Below, piece after piece: positions 6,374-7,848 of a stretch of 7,848 bases of DNA (position 1 is its first letter; every line of letters starts with the position of its first letter). A model generated the notes under the pieces. The model was not told the origin of the DNA. It did not search any database and saw only the letters and a program-made list of their open reading frames with translations. The DNA is from Bacteriovoracaceae bacterium UBA7695 (GTDB lineage: Bacteria > Bdellovibrionota > Bacteriovoracia > Bacteriovoracales > Bacteriovoracaceae): the NCBI GenBank assembly GCA_002482685.1, contig DLGL01000071.1, positions 1 through 7,848 of the forward strand, in the 5' to 3' direction. A program made the translations under genes and the position numbers.

Positions 6374-6381
6374 GGGAGGAG
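6374..6381 (+). promoter_or_regulatory. Very strong ribosome binding site of the 42-residue gene
   Basis: GGGAGGAG ends five bases before the ATG at 6387. It is the best Shine-Dalgarno match in the window, and it is the main reason for accepting such a short gene. Confidence 0.75.
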
Positions 6382-6386
6382 AATTC

Positions 6387-6515
6387 ATGCATTACCTCAT
6401 ACTCGCTTCAACTTTCGCACTTGCCTGCTACACAGTCCTGAGCTTGCGCTCAAGGGCCATGATCTATCAGGCCGTTCCTGTTAACAAGCGCCGGATTAAT
6501 CGCCACCAAAAGTAA
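6387..6515 (+). CDS. Single-pass small membrane protein, 42 residues
   Basis: The frame reads MHYLILASTFALACYTVLSL, then a basic tail RSRAMIYQAVPVNKRRINRHQK, and TAA at 6513-6515. Residues 3-20 form one hydrophobic helix. The strongly basic tail predicts C-terminus in the cytoplasm by the positive-inside rule. There is no cleavable signal or lipobox, although C14 sits within the helix. A near-optimal GGGAGGAG lies upstream. The gene sits alone on this strand, divergent from the conserved gene starting at 6225 and convergent with pepN, with only 3 bases between the two stop codons. CATAAT at 6332-6337 is a possible -10 element but lacks a good -35. I do not recognise the family. Small proteins of this shape often act as regulators or stabilisers of membrane complexes, which here is only inference. 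Its length makes it easy to miss in automatic annotation. Confidence 0.65.
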   Translation: MHYLILASTFALACYTVLSLRSRAMIYQAVPVNKRRINRHQK

Positions 6516-6518
6516 AAG

Positions 6519-7848
6519 CTACTGGGACTGGTACTTAGAAACCACCTCAAAAGTGTCCCGCGAAGGCTTCCCTTCCATAATAGTCTGAAGCGCTCTCTTC
6601 ATCCCCTCCTTGCGCCGATCATCCAGACGATTGATAAGAGAGTATGCACTTGAGGCCCTGGCGGCTACCTGAGGGTTAAATCCATCAATCATTTTTATCC
6701 GATCGGCAAGAAACTTATAACCATCACCTTCAACTGAATGAAAGGCCACAAGGTTACTCTTAGCAAAACTCAGATAGAGTGCCCGAAGGTAATTAGGAGT
6801 TGTCTTTAAAAACAAACGGTCATTTTCTAAAATCGCCAGTCGCTTGAGGGCTTCTGACTTTGGAGAATAACTTGCCAGAGTGCCAAACCATTTAAGCATC
6901 ACCAGAGAATCATGCTTCCACTTATCGTAAAAGCCTTGAATCGATTCATGATCAAGGGAGACTCCACATCTGACGTATTCAACCAGGCCTTGAATTTCTT
7001 CTGTCATATTCCGGGCATTTTTATAATGGTTTTTTAGTACCTCTAAACCTTGGGTAGTACCCGAAGCTGCTAAGAAAACTAAGGACTGATTCTTGAGCGC
7101 CCTTTCCCCATAGGCCTCTGGTGTGAGTTCAAAAGGAGCAGGAACAGAAAGTTTTTCATGCTGGGTAAGAAACCATTGTTGAAAAACAACTCCCAGCTTT
7201 TTTTTGAGGTTATCTCTGACTAAATGAATCGCATCGAAGTCCGGTTGGTGCATCTCTTGAGACATCCCGTTTTCTGTAGGAAGTGTCAAAAGGTATGACT
7301 TAAAAGAATGATCAAGAGATTCATCGAGAAGGATTCTGTCGATAGCACCAGTAAAATCTGAATCAAGTTCAGGATTCAGGGTTCCATGGGCCCGGTAAAG
7401 ATTGAAGTCCTTTTTCAATATAGAGTCGTAAACTTGTTGAGTGGCTTCATACTTACAGTAAGCATCTTTCTCAAAACTCATGATCTTTAAGAGATCCGAA
7501 AACTCATAAGGATAATCAATGAGAACCGGAGCTGTAAAATTTCTATTTAAAGTCAAAATGGGCTTTTTAGATGTTTTGAAAGTAAAACTCTCATGGAGTT
7601 TTTTTAACTCCAAGGACTCCTCTTTCACATTTCCCGCTTCATCAATGAGTGCCAGATGAAATGGCATATGAAGGATATTTCCTTCCGGGACCTTGTGAGT
7701 TGTCGGAGGGTACTTCTGATCAATTGTCACTTTCAGCTCATCCCCAGTGAATTCCGAATGTATTTTAAGAGTGGGTGTCCCGGGTCGGGAGTACCAGTTT
7801 TTAAACTGACTTAGGTCTTTGCCCGAAGCTAATTCCATCGCCTTTACA
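6519..7848 (-). CDS. pepN: Aminopeptidase N, C-terminal half, 5' truncated by window edge
   Basis: PepN is an M1-family zinc aminopeptidase that trims N-terminal residues from peptides in the cytoplasm. The frame stays open to the right edge (about 442 residues visible, first VKAMELASG), so the catalytic domain with HExxH lies outside the window. Visible parts: SGKDLSQFKNWYSRPGTP opens the Ig-like beta domain (DUF3458, about visible residues 8-110), with the typical FHLALID strand. The remainder is the all-helical superhelical C-terminal domain. Its family landmarks include LRALYLSFAKSN, VAFHSVEGDGYKFLADRI and the signature FNPQVAARASS, ending near YQSQ. Length and motif order agree with the C-terminal half of the roughly 870-residue E. 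coli enzyme. The internal ATG at 7838 is not the start. The gene converges with the 42-residue membrane protein, and no terminator is seen after its stop. Confidence 0.93.
   Translation of the reverse strand, partial: VKAMELASGKDLSQFKNWYSRPGTPTLKIHSEFTGDELKVTIDQKYPPTTHKVPEGNILHMPFHLALIDEAGNVKEESLELKKLHESFTFKTSKKPILTLNRNFTAPVLIDYPYEFSDLLKIMSFEKDAYCKYEATQQVYDSILKKDFNLYRAHGTLNPELDSDFTGAIDRILLDESLDHSFKSYLLTLPTENGMSQEMHQPDFDAIHLVRDNLKKKLGVVFQQWFLTQHEKLSVPAPFELTPEAYGERALKNQSLVFLAASGTTQGLEVLKNHYKNARNMTEEIQGLVEYVRCGVSLDHESIQGFYDKWKHDSLVMLKWFGTLASYSPKSEALKRLAILENDRLFLKTTPNYLRALYLSFAKSNLVAFHSVEGDGYKFLADRIKMIDGFNPQVAARASSAYSLINRLDDRRKEGMKRALQTIMEGKPSRDTFEVVSKYQSQ

Overview
The window looks like chromosomal DNA from a predatory-type bacterium of the Bdellovibrionota, possibly a Bacteriovorax/Peredibacter relative. 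The reasons are its moderate GC, compact gene packing, several lipoproteins with a short 'FFSC' or 'LFGC' lipobox, and an L33 with one leftover cysteine. No rRNA or species-specific marker is present, so this placement is inference.

Layout. Positions 3-950 (+) hold the C-terminal part of a membrane-anchored DUF4340-like protein, cut by the left edge. Next is a signal-peptide outer-membrane beta-barrel protein (992-1888, +) with a strong terminator. A second hairpin terminator serves rpmG (ribosomal protein L33, 1997-2173, -), which has a recognisable promoter. Divergent from rpmG is a 72-residue acidic protein with a C-terminal CxxC (2327-2545, +). Its stop codon shares a CTAG with the stop of lplA on the other strand.

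From 2542 to 6225 four genes run leftward as a probable operon. In transcription order they are a large conserved cytosolic protein of unknown function (4804-6225), a small lipoprotein coupled to it by an ATGA overlap (4388-4807), a larger lipoprotein after a 66-base gap (3422-4321), and lipoate-protein ligase lplA seven bases further on (2542-3414). A 42-residue single-pass membrane protein with a very strong ribosome binding site (6387-6515, +) sits divergent from this operon. Its stop lies 3 bases from the stop of a right-edge-truncated pepN (6519-7848, -).

Functionally the window is mostly housekeeping (translation, lipoylation, peptide turnover) plus envelope proteins. I see no CRISPR, phage, transposon, tRNA or defence system, and no stretch over 300 bases without a gene. 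The items most worth a second look are the conserved unknown gene with its coupled lipoprotein, the two small proteins, and the zinc-ligand-depleted L33. I do not see convincing evidence of a new multi-gene system.
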